Assembly: GCA_022822685.1 (NCBI GenBank)
Contig: JAJEAQ010000073.1
Location: forward strand, 1 to 16,589
Reading direction: 5' to 3'
Origin: Trichodesmium sp. jk18x7bins.61
GTDB lineage: Bacteria; Cyanobacteriota; Cyanobacteriia; Cyanobacteriales; Microcoleaceae
DNA length: 16,589 bases
Below are positions 16,356 through 16,589 of the stretch, piece after piece. A program made the translations under genes and the position numbers. The first letter of the stretch is position 1. Each line of letters starts with the position of its first letter. The notes below the pieces were generated by a model. That model saw only the letters and a program-made list of their open reading frames with translations. It was not told the DNA's origin and ran no database searches.

Positions 16356-16589
16356 TCAACAGTCCTTGGTTTTTGAATGTACCTGTTGCCTCCAAGAGTC
16401 TGCGCTTTCTGATGTAGCTTTAGCTAAAACCCTTTTAGCTAAAGCTACATGAATATGACACCCTCTGTGCAGATGAATTAGGTTTTCAGCGTCATCACTT
16501 CCACCGTCTTTCACAGGTTCTATATGGTGGGTTTCGATTTCTTCAGAATTGAATAGACTGTCTCCACAAATAGGGCATTTCCATTTTTG
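16356..16589 (-). CDS. Group II intron-encoded protein, C-terminal HNH endonuclease domain (partial)
   Basis: The last 77 residues of a reverse transcriptase/maturase/endonuclease; the rest is outside the window. CPICGDSLFNSEEIETHHIEP contains the first zinc CxxC and the catalytic HH pair; DDAENLIHLHRGCH completes the HNH fold with the second zinc ligands. Proteins of this group normally pass almost directly from the final CH--VH to SKTK; here about 23 extra codons (about 16375-16450, starting HVALAKRVLAKA) separate CHIH from QVHSKTK. The extra part includes a perfect 18-bp palindrome and keeps the frame. The stop is TGA 16356-16358, just before domain V. Confidence 0.85.
   Translation of the reverse strand, partial: QKWKCPICGDSLFNSEEIETHHIEPVKDGGSDDAENLIHLHRGCHIHVALAKRVLAKATSESADSWRQQVHSKTKDC
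16412..16450. repeat. Perfect 18-bp inverted repeat inside the intron-encoded protein gene
   Basis: atgtagctttagctaaaa (16412-16429) and its exact reverse complement (16433-16450) are separated by ccc. Translated on the minus strand it gives HVALAKRVLAKATS without a stop. It has the form of a small palindromic repeat that can insert into coding sequence and stay in frame. Confidence 0.7.

Larger units (their letters stand above)
16278..16589 (-). mobile_element. Group II intron, 3' end (continues past right edge)
   Basis: A mobile self-splicing ribozyme with an encoded protein. On the minus strand the order is IEP C-terminus, stop, 16 bases, domain V (16306-16339), domain VI hairpin (about 16279-16292), then the dtd exon, the standard arrangement. 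Domain VI forms GAGGA-GUAA-UCCUC, but the preceding GGGGAGGGG has no complementary 3' arm, so the last part of the intron looks shortened or replaced. The insertion is in sense orientation within dtd. Confidence 0.85.

Noticed and set aside
1..16589. Stop-codon reassignment (for example TAA/TAG read as Gln)
   Set aside because: Intact genes end at ordinary stops of all types and contain no internal ones, and broken genes use all three stops.
1..16589. CRISPR arrays, tRNA or rRNA genes
   Set aside because: No regularly spaced direct repeats and no tRNA-arm or rRNA signatures were seen on either strand.

Overview
The window reads as chromosomal DNA from a filamentous-type cyanobacterium. The octamer GCGATCGC (HIP1) occurs 10 times in 16.6 kb (starts 243, 681, 5960, 6479, 6974, 8509, 9101, 9634, 11414, 14043), the DNA is AT-rich, and several proteins are cyanobacterial types: a DUF1825 protein, tandem dynamin-like GTPases, a family 4 uracil-DNA glycosylase and a class A penicillin-binding protein. 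I cannot name the species. By my count only about 5.1 kb (31%) is intact coding sequence: the phosphoribosyltransferase, a YggU/DUF167 protein, PyrF, TyrS, the PBP and the DUF1825 protein. The rest is decaying genes, repeats and long spacers, as in cyanobacterial genomes under reduction.

Layout. 1-1566 (-) and 1898-3973 (-) are two tandem bacterial dynamin-like GTPase genes, both riddled with in-frame stops. 4304-4394 is a 91-bp inverted-repeat element. 4417-5616 (-) is an unrecognised gene, resembling the tail of contractile-injection-system-linked proteins, with one TAA at codon 41. 5837-6508 (-) is an intact phosphoribosyltransferase, divergent from a family 4 uracil-DNA glycosylase (6622-7350, +) broken by one TGA. 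7462-7686 (-) is YggU/DUF167. 8170-8793 (-) is a putative secreted protein with one TAA just after its signal peptide. 8967-10909 (-) is an intact tyrS-pyrF pair with overlapping stop and start. 11348-11554 (+) is a TPR-protein remnant, followed by an intact class A PBP (11886-13820, +) with a hairpin behind it. 14257-14580 (-) is DUF1825. 14581-16004 is gene-free and repeat-rich. 16005-16277 (-) is the 3' part of dtd, cut by a group II intron whose 3' end (domain V and the HNH end of the intron-encoded protein) runs off the right edge.

The most notable pattern is that at least six genes carry premature stops (TAA, TAG and TGA all used) while the same reading frame stays recognisable on both sides. 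The intact genes have none, so this is nonsense-dominated gene decay rather than code reassignment. One casualty is the uracil-DNA glycosylase itself, the enzyme that repairs the C-to-U lesions that would give CAA/CAG/CGA to stop changes. The second notable locus is the dtd intron, where one palindromic sequence lies in frame in the intron protein and another sits at the intron/exon junction.
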